From an uncultured Eubacteriales bacterium (lineage in GTDB: Bacteria > Bacillota > Clostridia > Christensenellales > Borkfalkiaceae): a stretch of DNA of 35,281 bases. A model generated the notes under the pieces. The model made no database searches. It was not told the DNA's origin and saw only the letters and a program-made list of their open reading frames with translations. Positions 1-8,465 of the stretch are shown here, piece by piece; position 1 is the stretch's first letter; each line of letters begins with the position of its first letter. The stretch covers positions 1-35,281 of the forward strand of contig ONQV01000006.1 of NCBI GenBank assembly GCA_900320065.1, written 5' to 3'. A program made the translations under genes and the position numbers.

Positions 1-1101
1 GTCGTCTTTTCAATCATTTTCGGCGTGATGTGGATGATAACGAGCGGAAATTTCGCACGCGATACGCAAAATTCCTTAAACGAAATCGAACGACAGTATT
101 CGGCGGATAAGACCGCTAAATTTTTCAAACCCGTTATAATCGCGGAATACAGCGGTAACCCGAAATACCTTTATTGCGACGAAAAATATTCGGAAGAAGA
201 AAGGAACGAAATAGTCGAATACGCTTTTTCGCACGATACGGAAACGGGTAATTCCGGCGACGCTTACTTTATGAAAAAAAAGCAAGGCGCGCAAAACGTA
301 CTCTACGTCGTCGATATGAGCGTGGAAGCGGAGATGTTCCGCTCGGCACTGCTTAAAACTTTCATATTGCTTTCGGCGTCCTTCGTTGCGCTCGGACTTA
401 TCGTGTGGGGGCTTTCGGCAAAGGTCTTTGAACCTATCCGCTATATTCTTGCGAAGCAAAAACAGTTTATTTCCGACGCCAGCCACGAACTAAAAACGCC
501 CGTGTCGATAATTTCGGCAAACGCAGACGTAATTAAGAACGAAAACAACGCGCAGTACGTTGACAGTATAAAAAAACAGGTCGAAAGACTTAACTTTTTG
601 GTCAGCGACCTTCTTACCCTTGCCCGTCTTGACGAAGGCAACGTCAAAAGTATTACGGAAAAATTTAATCTTTCCGACGAAGTTACCCAAATCGCCCTAT
701 CCTTCGACGCCGTTGCGTTCGAGAAAGGCAAAACGCTTGACTGCGACGTGGCGCCAAACGTCGTTTACGAAGGCGCGAAGGACGACGTAAAGAAAATTTT
801 AAATATTCTTTTGGACAACGCGGTAAAATATTCGGCGGACGGCGGGAATATAATAGTTTCGCTCAAAAAAACGGGTGCTAAATGCCAACTTTCGGTGTTT
901 AACGAGGGCAGCCTTATTCCCGAAAAAGATGCGGAAAAGATATTCGAGCGCTTTTACCGCGGCGACCTTTCCCGTTCGCGGGAATCGGGCGGAAACGGAC
1001 TGGGGCTTTCGATAGCGAAAAGTATCGCCACCGCGAATAAGTGGGATATTTCCGCAGTTTCCGTTTACGGAAAAAGCATGACGATAACTTTAACTTTATA
1101 A
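1..1101 (+). CDS. Sensor histidine kinase, 5' end outside window
   Basis: Membrane sensor kinase of a two-component system. The frame is open to the left edge, so the true start and part of the first membrane helix are missing. Counting from the GTG at 25, an extracytoplasmic segment of about 100 residues is followed by a second membrane helix (about 111-132). The HisKA phosphorylation site is at His154 in the motif SHELKTP. The ATPase domain follows, with an N box (DNAVKYS), an F box (IFERFYRGD) and a G box (GNGLGLSIAK). No clear HAMP domain is seen between the helix and HisKA. The partner response regulator is presumably just upstream, outside the window. fprA follows after 21 bases, so the two are probably cotranscribed. 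The signal sensed cannot be told. Confidence 0.93.
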   Translation, partial: VVFSIIFGVMWMITSGNFARDTQNSLNEIERQYSADKTAKFFKPVIIAEYSGNPKYLYCDEKYSEEERNEIVEYAFSHDTETGNSGDAYFMKKKQGAQNVLYVVDMSVEAEMFRSALLKTFILLSASFVALGLIVWGLSAKVFEPIRYILAKQKQFISDASHELKTPVSIISANADVIKNENNAQYVDSIKKQVERLNFLVSDLLTLARLDEGNVKSITEKFNLSDEVTQIALSFDAVAFEKGKTLDCDVAPNVVYEGAKDDVKKILNILLDNAVKYSADGGNIIVSLKKTGAKCQLSVFNEGSLIPEKDAEKIFERFYRGDLSRSRESGGNGLGLSIAKSIATANKWDISAVSVYGKSMTITLTL

Positions 1102-1122
1102 AAATTGCACAAGGAAAATATT

Positions 1123-2268
1123 ATGGCAGATTTAACGAACGTAGTAAACGTAGGCATTAGCGACGAAAGCGTTACTCTTTTCGAAGCACAGTACAAAGTA
1201 AACGGTATGGCGTACAATTCGTACTTAATTAAGGACGAAAGAACCGCCGTTTTGGACACCGTAGACCTTCGCTACGGCGAAAAATGGATAGAAAATATAA
1301 AGGCGACGGGCAGTATTCCCGACTATCTTTTTATAACGCATATGGAACCCGACCACTCGTCGAATATCTTGCGTTTTACGAAAGAATTTCCGAACGCGAA
1401 AATCGTGGCGAACGCCAAGGCGTTTTCTATGATAAAAAACTTTTTCGGCACGGATTTTGCGGACAGAAAAATCGAAGTAAAGGACGGCGAAACCTTTTCG
1501 CTCGGGCAACGCGAACTTTTATTTTTAGCCGCGCCGATGGTGCACTGGCCCGAAGTACAGATGATTTACGATAAAACGGATAAAATTCTGTTTTCCGCAG
1601 ACGCGTTCGGGCGTTTCGGCACGGGCGAGAAATCAAGAGACTGGGCGGGCGAGGCGCGCCGTTATTACATAGGAATAGTCGGAAAATACGGTATGCAGGT
1701 GCAAGCGGTATTAAAAAAGGTCGCCGCTTTGGACGTTGAAGCCGTCTGCCCCTTGCACGGCGAAATTCTGACCGAAAATTTAGAGTATTATATCGGGCTT
1801 TACGATAAATGGTCGTCTTTCGCCCCCGAAGAAAAAGGCGCGGCGATATTCTACACTTCCGTTTACGGCAATACCGAAAAGGCGGCTTTAAGATTAGCTG
1901 ACGAAATAGCGGCGATTTCCGGCAAACGCCCGCCGTTATTTAACCTTTCCGCCTGCGATATGGCGGAAGCGGTAGCGGCGGCTTTCAGGTTTTCGCATAT
2001 AGCGCTTGCGACGACTACTTACAATATGGATATTTTCCCGTTTATGCACGACTTTATCGCAAGACTCGTCGAACGCAATTTCAAAAACAGAAAAATCGGA
2101 CTTATCGAAAACGGCTCGTGGGCGCCGAACGCCGTAAAGGTTATGACCGCACTGCTCGAACCTTGCAAAGATATAGTTTTCTGCGAACAAAAAGTCAAAA
2201 TATCGTCGGCTATGACCGAACAAAATTTAAATGAAATAAAAGCGCTCGCAAAAAAACTTACCGAATAA
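1123..2268 (+). CDS. fprA: Flavodiiron protein (A-type flavoprotein)
   Basis: Cytoplasmic flavodiiron protein that reduces O2 to water, or NO to N2O, in anaerobes. The N-terminal metallo-beta-lactamase-like domain carries the complete diiron ligand set: His73, Glu75 and Asp77 (HxExD in THMEPDH), His141, Asp160 and His212. The C-terminal flavodoxin domain begins near residue 238, with the FMN phosphate loop TSVYGNT at about 245-251. The length of 381 residues is normal for the family. I chose the ATG at 1123 because AAGGAAA (1111-1117) lies six bases before it; a longer TTG-started version from 1105 has no such site. No rubredoxin domain is fused, so a separate electron donor is needed. It follows the histidine kinase closely and faces a ferritin-like gene across a shared terminator. 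Confidence 0.95.
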   Translation: MADLTNVVNVGISDESVTLFEAQYKVNGMAYNSYLIKDERTAVLDTVDLRYGEKWIENIKATGSIPDYLFITHMEPDHSSNILRFTKEFPNAKIVANAKAFSMIKNFFGTDFADRKIEVKDGETFSLGQRELLFLAAPMVHWPEVQMIYDKTDKILFSADAFGRFGTGEKSRDWAGEARRYYIGIVGKYGMQVQAVLKKVAALDVEAVCPLHGEILTENLEYYIGLYDKWSSFAPEEKGAAIFYTSVYGNTEKAALRLADEIAAISGKRPPLFNLSACDMAEAVAAAFRFSHIALATTTYNMDIFPFMHDFIARLVERNFKNRKIGLIENGSWAPNAVKVMTALLEPCKDIVFCEQKVKISSAMTEQNLNEIKALAKKLTE

Positions 2269-2280
2269 AACGTTATTAAA

Positions 2281-2326
2281 AATCAAGCGGCGGCAAGAAA
2301 ATTCTTGCCGCCGCTTGATTTAATCC
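2281..2326. terminator. Bidirectional intrinsic terminator between fprA and ferritin-like gene
   Basis: Near-perfect inverted repeat: the left arm at 2281-2299 pairs with 2302-2320 (the tip will open to a small AT loop). The core is AAGCGGCGGCAAG against CTTGCCGCCGCTT. On the minus strand the arm is followed by TTTTTAATAACG; on the plus strand only by TTTAATCC. It therefore ends the ferritin-like gene best and probably also fprA, since the two genes converge here. Confidence 0.85.
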
Positions 2327-2333
2327 GAATACT

Positions 2334-3581
2334 TTATTTGCCTTTAACACGCCCTAGTTCCATATTGTCCTTATTCCTGTCGCGTAAGGTCTTTTCGGCG
2401 CTTGGTTTATCTTCGTAGCGGTAGTCTTCGCCGAACTTATTTATATATCGCTCGATAACCGCGTGGGACGCGACCTGATCGGGTCTCGCGTTCACCTGTT
2501 TCTGATATTTAAAATACATAGCGTCGTCAGGCATAGAGTTGATATCGGTTATTTCCGTCTTATTGCCCGTATTGCGCACGGTAGCCATTACTTCGCGCAC
2601 GTACTCCTTATTCTCGTGAAGTTTTACTATCTGCGGGAACTCCGCACCGTAACGGAACAATTGCCACCACTCCCTTCCTTCATACTTGTACAAAAGGTCG
2701 GACGCGATCTTCAAATGATTTAACTCTTGCTCCAAATGCAATTCGTATATATCCTTTATACGCCCGTCCGTTTCCGTTTCCACGAGCGAAAGATAGACGT
2801 AACACTCGGTATATTCGTGCATTACCCAACTTTCCAAAAAGGTACAGGAAGGGTCTAAAAGCGAACCGTATCCCGAAACGTGCTGTTCTTCTATCATCGC
2901 TATTTCGGAATAGAGTTTTCTGCCGAGTTCGCTATGATAAAAATTGCCTAAATTCATATAAAAATTCATAGTTTGCTGTTCCGCGGCGGTTATTATCATG
3001 GTGTTAAGTCTTGTCGTCAAATCGTCCTGCCAACAATTGATATAACGGCGGATATCGTCGTGCGGGTGGCGGTGTTCCGCTATCGTCGGACGCCCGGGAG
3101 TTATCTCCGTATAATACCCTACGAGTTTGTCGCCCTTTACCCCTTCTTCCATATCGAGAAGGTCGGAAAATCTGTAAAGGTGGTCGAAATCTTCTAAAAG
3201 CGCGAAATCGAGTTGCGCTTTGACGAAAGGATTTTTTTCCTTCTTCGCAAGGTCTGCGGTAAGGTCAACCGCAATTTGTTCGTAGGCAATCGTCGTTTCG
3301 AGTATCGTTTCGTTAATGGGTTTCAGCGACGAAAGGCGTTTTTGCTGTTGCTGTTCCTGCCGTCTTACTTCCGCGGCGGTGCGACGTATCTCGTTATTCA
3401 AACAATGTCGGTTAAGTTGATGCAAAAAAGATACCGCCTCGAATTCCGTACCGTTCGCTAATATGGTTCGCGTTTTCGTGTACGGTGAAGCGGCTTTTTT
3501 GTCGTAAGGTTTTGGGCAAAGCGCTTTCCAGTTTTCAAAAGCGACTTTTCCCGTTTTGGGCATTTCTTCAAACGGATTCAT
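2334..3581 (-). CDS. Long ferritin-like domain protein, function unknown
   Basis: A 415-residue protein, much longer than ordinary ferritins or rubrerythrins (about 150-200). The C-terminal half shows the spacing of a four-helix diiron bundle: Glu201, Glu231xxHis234, Glu256 or Glu259, and Glu286xxHis289. The N-terminal half has a second, weaker set: Glu101, Glu130-Asp131xxHis134 and the His-rich patch EHRHPHDD at 169-176. No rubredoxin motif, signal peptide or membrane helix is seen. The start is supported by AAGGAG eleven bases upstream. It converges on fprA, an oxygen-detoxifying enzyme, which fits a role in oxidative stress or metal handling, but that is inference from context. I do not recognise a named family; it could also be a Mn-binding or spore-associated ferritin-like protein. 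Confidence 0.7.
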   Translation of the reverse strand: MNPFEEMPKTGKVAFENWKALCPKPYDKKAASPYTKTRTILANGTEFEAVSFLHQLNRHCLNNEIRRTAAEVRRQEQQQQKRLSSLKPINETILETTIAYEQIAVDLTADLAKKEKNPFVKAQLDFALLEDFDHLYRFSDLLDMEEGVKGDKLVGYYTEITPGRPTIAEHRHPHDDIRRYINCWQDDLTTRLNTMIITAAEQQTMNFYMNLGNFYHSELGRKLYSEIAMIEEQHVSGYGSLLDPSCTFLESWVMHEYTECYVYLSLVETETDGRIKDIYELHLEQELNHLKIASDLLYKYEGREWWQLFRYGAEFPQIVKLHENKEYVREVMATVRNTGNKTEITDINSMPDDAMYFKYQKQVNARPDQVASHAVIERYINKFGEDYRYEDKPSAEKTLRDRNKDNMELGRVKGK

Positions 3582-3635
3582 AAATCGTTCTCCTTGTTTT
3601 TTAAGATAACGAATTTATTGCCGCAGAAAAATTTT

Positions 3636-4127
3636 TTATACCCCGTCGCTTTCGCTTTTTTTAAGTTTTGCGGTTTTCGTCTTGCGCCTTATAAGAAAAA
3701 TTATGAAAAACACGGCGACAGCCGTAAGATAACCCGAAAAATCTATCAGCACGTCGGTAAACGCCGCACCCCTGTCCGAAAGACATTGCAATCCTTCGTC
3801 CACCGCCGCAACGAATAATCCGTACGGTAAAATATGCAAATACCCTTTAAAATTCTCAATTTTAAGCGCTATAAAAAGTAAACAGAATTCCACGCCCAAA
3901 AGTAAAAACTCAGAAAAATGCGCCCATTTTCTTACACCGTGATGAGTTACGGGCACTACGTCTTTACCGAAAACGGTATCGGTAACTTCTTTTACGGTTT
4001 CATAAACTTTCCCCGAACTTTCGGAAGACTGCACCTGCGACTTTAAGGAATTAGACCATATAAACGCCACGGTCAGCACGATACACGCCGCTATTATACC
4101 TACGGCTATTTTTCTCTTTACGTTCAA
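3636..4127 (-). CDS. VanZ-like family membrane protein
   Basis: Small integral membrane protein of the VanZ-like family. Residues 5-25 form an N-terminal membrane helix and three further hydrophobic stretches follow. The family signature is visible as RKWAHFSEFLLLG near residue 66 and DEGLQCLSDRGAAFTDVLIDFSG near 110. VanZ itself gives low-level teicoplanin resistance, but most chromosomal members have no known role. The start is a TTG at 4127 preceded by AAGGGTGG, which overlaps the end of malQ, 16 bases upstream, so the two genes are cotranscribed. The C-terminus is a lysine-rich cytoplasmic tail. No resistance phenotype should be assumed. Confidence 0.88.
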   Translation of the reverse strand: MNVKRKIAVGIIAACIVLTVAFIWSNSLKSQVQSSESSGKVYETVKEVTDTVFGKDVVPVTHHGVRKWAHFSEFLLLGVEFCLLFIALKIENFKGYLHILPYGLFVAAVDEGLQCLSDRGAAFTDVLIDFSGYLTAVAVFFIIFLIRRKTKTAKLKKSESDGV

Positions 4128-4143
4128 TTTCCACCCTTAAAAA

Positions 4144-5643
4144 TTATTCCCTGTTATATTTCAACGAAAAATCGTAAAGCCTTTTTGCCGATTCTTCCGT
4201 AAAATCTTCCTTATTTAAACGCACCGCCCAGTTCTGCGCTTTGACCGTCCCCGGTGTGTTTATCCTGTATTCCGTACCCTTTTTAAGAACGTCATGCATA
4301 GGCACGATAAATAAGTCCGCCTTGCACGCAAATCCGAGTTCTATGCACGCATCCGCTAATTCGTCAACGGTTTGGGCTGGTAAATTCAGCGCGAAAACTT
4401 TAATGCTGTTTTTAACGCCCGAAACGAAGTTGTTTTTATCCCACTCCGAAGCGGCGGACAAATACCCGATAAGAGTGTCGTTATCGTGCGTACCCGTGTA
4501 GCACACCGAATTTTTCTCTATACGTTCGGGCAAATACAGGTTGTCCTTTTCGCCGTTGAACGCGAAAAGCAGTATCTTCATCCCCGCGTAGCCCGTCTTT
4601 TTTAGGAGTTCTCTGACACCGTCGTCGATAATTCCTAAATCTTCCGCTATAATGCGTGAACCCGATACCTTTTTATGTATCGCGGCAAAAAGTTCGTCGG
4701 ACGGCACTTTCACCCACTCGCCGATTTTAGCGTTTTCAGCCCCGAACGGCACTTCGTAAAACCTATCCAGCCCGCGGAAATGGTCTATCCTTATATAGTC
4801 GAACTTTTTGAGTTCGCGCGCGATACGTTCCGTCCACCAATAAAAGCCGTCTTTTTTAAGAACGTCGTAGTCGTAAACGGGATTGCCCCAGAGTTGCCCG
4901 TCCTGAGAGAAATAATCGGGCGGCACGCCCGCGACCTTCTTCGGCGTAAAATCGCCGCTTAATTTAAATATGGACGGATTTTCCCACACGTCCACGGAAT
5001 CTAACGCGCAATAAAGGGGCAAGTCCCCGAAAACGCTTATTCCGTTCGAGTTTGCGTAATCTTTAAGCGCAAACCACTCCCGTTCCGCTTCGAACTGTGT
5101 AAACTGCCAGAAATCCACTTCTTCGGCGTAATCCGCGTGAAAAGCGTCGAGAGCCGCCTTATCGCGGTATTTATAACGGTCTTCCCACTCGTAAAAATGC
5201 TTTTGTCCCGAAGCGTATTTTAAAGACATATAAAGGGCGTAATTATAAAATCTGCCGCTTTTTTTGAACTTTAAAAATTCCGCGTCGTCTTTATCGAAAC
5301 GCGAAAAGGCTTTTTTAAGCAGCGGAAGCCTGACGGAATACAAAAACCCGTAATCAACTACGTTCCCTTCCGTCTTGCAAAAGTCCGTTTCTTCCTTCGT
5401 CGCAAGCCCCTTTTCCAGCAATATTTCGGGACTTATAAAATACGGGTTGTACGAATACGAACACACCGACGAATAGGGCGAGTTTCCGTACCCCGTCTGC
5501 ACGAGCGGAAGTATCTGCCACACGCTTTGCCCCGCTTCTTTTAAATAATCTATAAAATCTTTTGCGCTCTTCCCGAAATCGCCTATTCCGTACTCGGACG
5601 GGAGCGAAAACACGGGCATTAAAATTCCGCTTTGTCTTTTCAT
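4144..5643 (-). CDS. malQ: 4-alpha-glucanotransferase (amylomaltase, GH77)
   Basis: Cytoplasmic enzyme that transfers alpha-1,4-glucan segments between oligosaccharides, used in maltodextrin and glycogen metabolism. The length of 499 residues is typical. Catalytic residues are seen as the nucleophile Asp287 in IRIDHFRG, the acid/base Glu334 in IIAEDLG, and the transition-state stabiliser in GTHDND (Asp387 or Asp389). The N-terminus has the usual PVFSLPSEYGIGDFG segment. The ATG at 5643 has no evident ribosome binding site, and it lies only 27 bases after the purA terminator hairpin, so expression may depend on read-through from purA. No other glycogen genes are nearby. Confidence 0.96.
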   Translation of the reverse strand: MKRQSGILMPVFSLPSEYGIGDFGKSAKDFIDYLKEAGQSVWQILPLVQTGYGNSPYSSVCSYSYNPYFISPEILLEKGLATKEETDFCKTEGNVVDYGFLYSVRLPLLKKAFSRFDKDDAEFLKFKKSGRFYNYALYMSLKYASGQKHFYEWEDRYKYRDKAALDAFHADYAEEVDFWQFTQFEAEREWFALKDYANSNGISVFGDLPLYCALDSVDVWENPSIFKLSGDFTPKKVAGVPPDYFSQDGQLWGNPVYDYDVLKKDGFYWWTERIARELKKFDYIRIDHFRGLDRFYEVPFGAENAKIGEWVKVPSDELFAAIHKKVSGSRIIAEDLGIIDDGVRELLKKTGYAGMKILLFAFNGEKDNLYLPERIEKNSVCYTGTHDNDTLIGYLSAASEWDKNNFVSGVKNSIKVFALNLPAQTVDELADACIELGFACKADLFIVPMHDVLKKGTEYRINTPGTVKAQNWAVRLNKEDFTEESAKRLYDFSLKYNRE

Positions 5644-5660
5644 TTTTTAAGTCTTTTTTA

Positions 5661-5704
5661 TTTCGGTAAAAACGGGGCTGCCGCCGAGAAAGCCGAAAGC
5701 CCCG
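5661..5704 (-). terminator. Intrinsic terminator after purA
   Basis: On the minus strand CGGGGCT (5704-5698) pairs with AGCCCCG (5679-5673), with an 18-base loop region, followed by TTTTTACC. The purA stop is only seven bases upstream and malQ begins about 27 bases downstream, with no convincing promoter between. It may therefore be a partial terminator. Confidence 0.7.
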
Positions 5705-5710
5705 AAAACG

Positions 5711-6982
5711 TCAGAATACTATATACGCTTCTCTCTCCGCGCCGACGGAAACGTACTTTATCTTCGCTTCCGTGATTTTCTCTATAAACGCGATATAATC
5801 GAGCGCTTCTTTGGGCAAATCTTCCTTTTTGCGACAGCCGCTTATGTCCTTTTTCCAGCCTTTAAGCGTCTTTAACACGGGTTTATAGTCGTTAAGATGC
5901 TGCGGGAAGGGGAAATCGGTAGTCTGCTTTCCGTCCTTTTCGTAAGCCACGCAGACTTCTATCTCGTCCATATCCGACAGAACGTCGAGTTTTGTGAGCG
6001 CAATCTCGTCCGCGCCCTGCATCCTTATGCCGTACTTGCTCGCCACCGCGTCGAACGGCCCCACTCTTCTCGGTCTTCCCGTCGCCGCGCCGTATTCGCC
6101 GCCCGCCTTTCTCAGCGTTTCCGCTTTTTCGCCGAAATATTCCACGGTGAAAGGTCCTTCGCCCACACAAGTCGAATAGGCTTTCATAATACCTATCGAA
6201 AGGTCTAACTTGTGGTTGGGTATCCCCGCCCCGATAGGCGCGTAAGCCGCTATCGAGTTCGACGAACTCGTATAAGGATATATACCGAAATCTATGTCGC
6301 GAAGCGCGCCGAGTTGGGCTTCGAACATAATCTTTTTGCCCTTCTTTGCCTCTCTGTCCAAATATAAACTCACGTCGCAGATAAACGGCTTTAATATCTC
6401 GCCGTATTTTTTAAGGTGTTCCGCCATAGCGTTTACCGAAATCGGTTCGCCGCCGTAAACCCCCGCGACGGTAAGATTTTCCCACTCGACGATATCCGCA
6501 AGGCGTTCTTTTAATGCGTCCATATCGAAGAGTTCGCCCATGCGAAGGGATTTTTTCATATATTTATCGCCGTAAGAAGGCGCTATGCCGCGGCGGGTCG
6601 AACCGAATTTTTTGTCCGAAAGCCTTGCTTCTTCCAAACAGTCGCGTTCGACATGATAAGGCATACATATCGCCGCCTTGTCGCTTATTTTAAGGTTTTC
6701 GGGCGTGATTTTAATCCCCGCGTCCGTGAGCCTTCCCATTTCTTCGACAAGGTGCTTTACGTCTATCACCATGCCGTTACCCATCACGTTTACCACGTCT
6801 TCGCGCAGTATCCCCGACGGCAAAAGGTTTAATATGAACTTGCCGCGTTCGTTTATGACAGTGTGCCCCGCGTTATTGCCGCCCTGATAGCGACAAACAA
6901 TATCGTAGTCCGAACTCAAAAGGTCTACCATTCTGCCCTTGCCTTCGTCCCCCCAGTTTATGCCGGAAATCGCAGTTAACAT
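5711..6982 (-). CDS. purA: Adenylosuccinate synthase
   Basis: Catalyses GTP-dependent joining of IMP and aspartate to adenylosuccinate, the first committed step of AMP synthesis. The N-terminus shows the P-loop-like motif GINWGDEGKGR with catalytic Asp12, and GGNNAGHTV carries the second catalytic residue, His40. The family segment GSTRRGIAPSYGDK is near 130 and GAATGRPRRVG near 300. The length of 423 residues is normal. The ATG at 6982 is preceded by AAGGAGAG. It has its own strong promoter at 7018-7046 with a palindrome over the -10 region, and a terminator seven bases after its stop. It is transcribed away from the SDR gene upstream as a separate unit. Confidence 0.98.
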   Translation of the reverse strand: MLTAISGINWGDEGKGRMVDLLSSDYDIVCRYQGGNNAGHTVINERGKFILNLLPSGILREDVVNVMGNGMVIDVKHLVEEMGRLTDAGIKITPENLKISDKAAICMPYHVERDCLEEARLSDKKFGSTRRGIAPSYGDKYMKKSLRMGELFDMDALKERLADIVEWENLTVAGVYGGEPISVNAMAEHLKKYGEILKPFICDVSLYLDREAKKGKKIMFEAQLGALRDIDFGIYPYTSSSNSIAAYAPIGAGIPNHKLDLSIGIMKAYSTCVGEGPFTVEYFGEKAETLRKAGGEYGAATGRPRRVGPFDAVASKYGIRMQGADEIALTKLDVLSDMDEIEVCVAYEKDGKQTTDFPFPQHLNDYKPVLKTLKGWKKDISGCRKKEDLPKEALDYIAFIEKITEAKIKYVSVGAEREAYIVF

Positions 6983-7009
6983 TTTCTCTCCTTGTACAGT
7001 TAAATTTTT

Positions 7010-7037
7010 ACGAAAAAATTATGCAACATTTTTTCGT
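7010..7037. promoter_or_regulatory. Candidate operator palindrome over the purA promoter
   Basis: Perfect 10-base inverted repeat ACGAAAAAAT (7010-7019), 8-base spacer, ATTTTTTCGT (7028-7037). It covers the -10 box and most of the spacer of the purA promoter, where a bound repressor would block polymerase. The CGAA cores recall the PurR PurBox of Firmicutes, but the match is loose, so the regulator is not identified. An RNA hairpin role is unlikely because most of it lies upstream of the likely transcription start. Confidence 0.5.
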
Positions 7038-7046
7038 TTTTGTCAA
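7018..7046 (-). promoter_or_regulatory. purA promoter, sigma-A type
   Basis: On the minus strand TTGACA (7046-7041), 17-base spacer, CATAAT (7023-7018). This is a near-consensus vegetative promoter; the transcription start should fall near 7011, giving a leader of about 29 bases before the purA ATG. Confidence 0.85.
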
Positions 7047-7088
7047 TCCTTTCCCTATCTTAAAAAAGTATTTAGATATTAATAATTC

Positions 7089-7811
7089 TTATAGTCCGAA
7101 ACCGCCGTCCACGGAAAAATCCTGTCCCGTGATAAAATCCGCTTTTTCGCTTGAAAGGTAATAAACAAGTTCCGCAACGTCTTTCGGCTCGCCTATTTTA
7201 CGGGCGGGCGTATCGAGTGCGAGTTCTTGAATTTCTTTTTCGGAAAATCTTGCGTTCATTTCGGATTTAATAACCCCCGGGCAAACGCAGTTTACGGTAA
7301 CGCCCGACGGCGAAACTTCCTTGGCAAGCGCTTTCGTAAGCCCGATAAGCGCCGCTTTGGAAGCGGAATACGCCGTTTCCATACTCGCGCCGACCTTCCC
7401 CCACACGGAAGATACGAACACTATCCTGCCCCTTTCTCTTTTTATCATTTCGGGAAGGCACAGTTTGGCGAGTAAATATCCCGCGCGCACGTTTACGTTA
7501 AAAATCTCGTCCCACTCCGCCGTTTCGGTTTCGGTAAAGAGTTTATATAAACCCACGCCCGCGTTTAAGATAAGCGCGTCCACGTGCCCGAAATTCTTTT
7601 CCGCAAAGCCGTAAAGCGCGCGAACTTCGTTTTCGTCTTTTAAGTCCGCTTTTACTCCGAAAAATCTGTCCTTAAAACGGGTTTCGAGCGCTTTCGCCTT
7701 TTTTTCGTTTCTGTTAAAACCGCCTATCACGAAATAGCCGTTTTCTATAAACTTTTCGACCGCCGCCGTGCCTATCGCGCCCGTTGCTCCCGTTATCAAC
7801 GCAGTTTTCAT
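7089..7811 (-). CDS. SDR-family oxidoreductase, FabG-like
   Basis: Short-chain dehydrogenase/reductase of 240 residues. It has the Rossmann nucleotide motif TGATGAIG at the N-terminus, NAGVG near 87, and the catalytic Ser-Tyr-Lys set in FVSSVWG and YSASK. The C-terminus FSVDGGFGL matches beta-ketoacyl-ACP reductases. FabG-type activity is therefore likely, but the family has many substrates and no other fatty-acid gene is nearby. A ribosome binding site AAAGGTAGG precedes the ATG. The gene begins 21 bases after a hairpin that terminates efp, with no clear promoter between, so it may be expressed by read-through from efp. Confidence 0.85.
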   Translation of the reverse strand: MKTALITGATGAIGTAAVEKFIENGYFVIGGFNRNEKKAKALETRFKDRFFGVKADLKDENEVRALYGFAEKNFGHVDALILNAGVGLYKLFTETETAEWDEIFNVNVRAGYLLAKLCLPEMIKRERGRIVFVSSVWGKVGASMETAYSASKAALIGLTKALAKEVSPSGVTVNCVCPGVIKSEMNARFSEKEIQELALDTPARKIGEPKDVAELVYYLSSEKADFITGQDFSVDGGFGL

Positions 7812-7824
7812 AACCTACCTTTAC

Positions 7825-7861
7825 AAATAAAAATACCTGCAAACGCTCGGCTTGCAGGTAT
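7825..7861 (-). terminator. Intrinsic terminator after efp
   Basis: On the minus strand ATACCTGCAA (7861-7852) pairs perfectly with TTGCAGGTAT (7842-7833) around a nine-base loop, followed by TTTTATTTGT. It lies 13 bases after the efp stop and 21 bases before the SDR start. Confidence 0.85.
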
Positions 7862-7874
7862 GACCGTCCTATAT

Positions 7875-8432
7875 TCAGCCCTTAACGCGCTCCATATATT
7901 CGCCCGTTCTGGTATCAACTCTTATGAGTTCGCCTTCGTTTACGAACATAGGTACTTGGATTTTCGCGCCCGTTTCCAAAACCGCTTCTTTCGTCGCGTT
8001 GGTCGCGGTGTTGCCCTTGACCGACGGGTCGGACTGCACTACGCGGAGTACCACGAAGTTTTCGCATTCGACCGAGAACGCCGCACCCTTGTAGAATTTA
8101 ACGACTACGGGGTCGTTTTCCTTGATGTACATCAAAGCGTCTTCGACCTGCTCGTAATTTAAGGGCGTAAGATTGTATTCTTCGTCCATAAAGTAATAGA
8201 GTTCGCCGTCGTTATAAGAATAGGTCATATTCTTGGTTTCGATGTGCGCTTCCTGTACCTTTTCGGTGGGGTTCCACGTTCTTTCAAGCACCTTGCCGTC
8301 GATAACGTTTTTCATCTTGGTTCTGACGAAAGCCGCGCCCTTGCCCGGTTTAACGTGCTGAAAGTCCACTATCGTCCATACCGAACTTTCGTACTCGAAA
8401 GTCGACCCTTTTCTGAATTCACCTGCTTGCAT
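7875..8432 (-). CDS. efp: Translation elongation factor P
   Basis: EF-P relieves ribosome stalling at proline runs by binding between the P and E sites. The protein has 185 residues, the usual length, with the KOW-like N-terminal barrel and two OB-type domains. The N-terminal domain shows the tract [16 protein letters not shown], with the lysine of the modification loop in PGKG. Domain II carries [16 protein letters not shown], and the C-terminus matches the family ([12 protein letters not shown]). AAGGAG precedes the ATG by six bases. It sits 33 bases downstream of the M24 peptidase gene; an efp next to an aminopeptidase P gene is a common Firmicutes pairing. Confidence 0.97.
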   Translation of the reverse strand: MQAGEFRKGSTFEYESSVWTIVDFQHVKPGKGAAFVRTKMKNVIDGKVLERTWNPTEKVQEAHIETKNMTYSYNDGELYYFMDEEYNLTPLNYEQVEDALMYIKENDPVVVKFYKGAAFSVECENFVVLRVVQSDPSVKGNTATNATKEAVLETGAKIQVPMFVNEGELIRVDTRTGEYMERVKG

Positions 8433-8465
8433 AACTTTTTCTCCTTGAATTATACGTTTTCCGTT

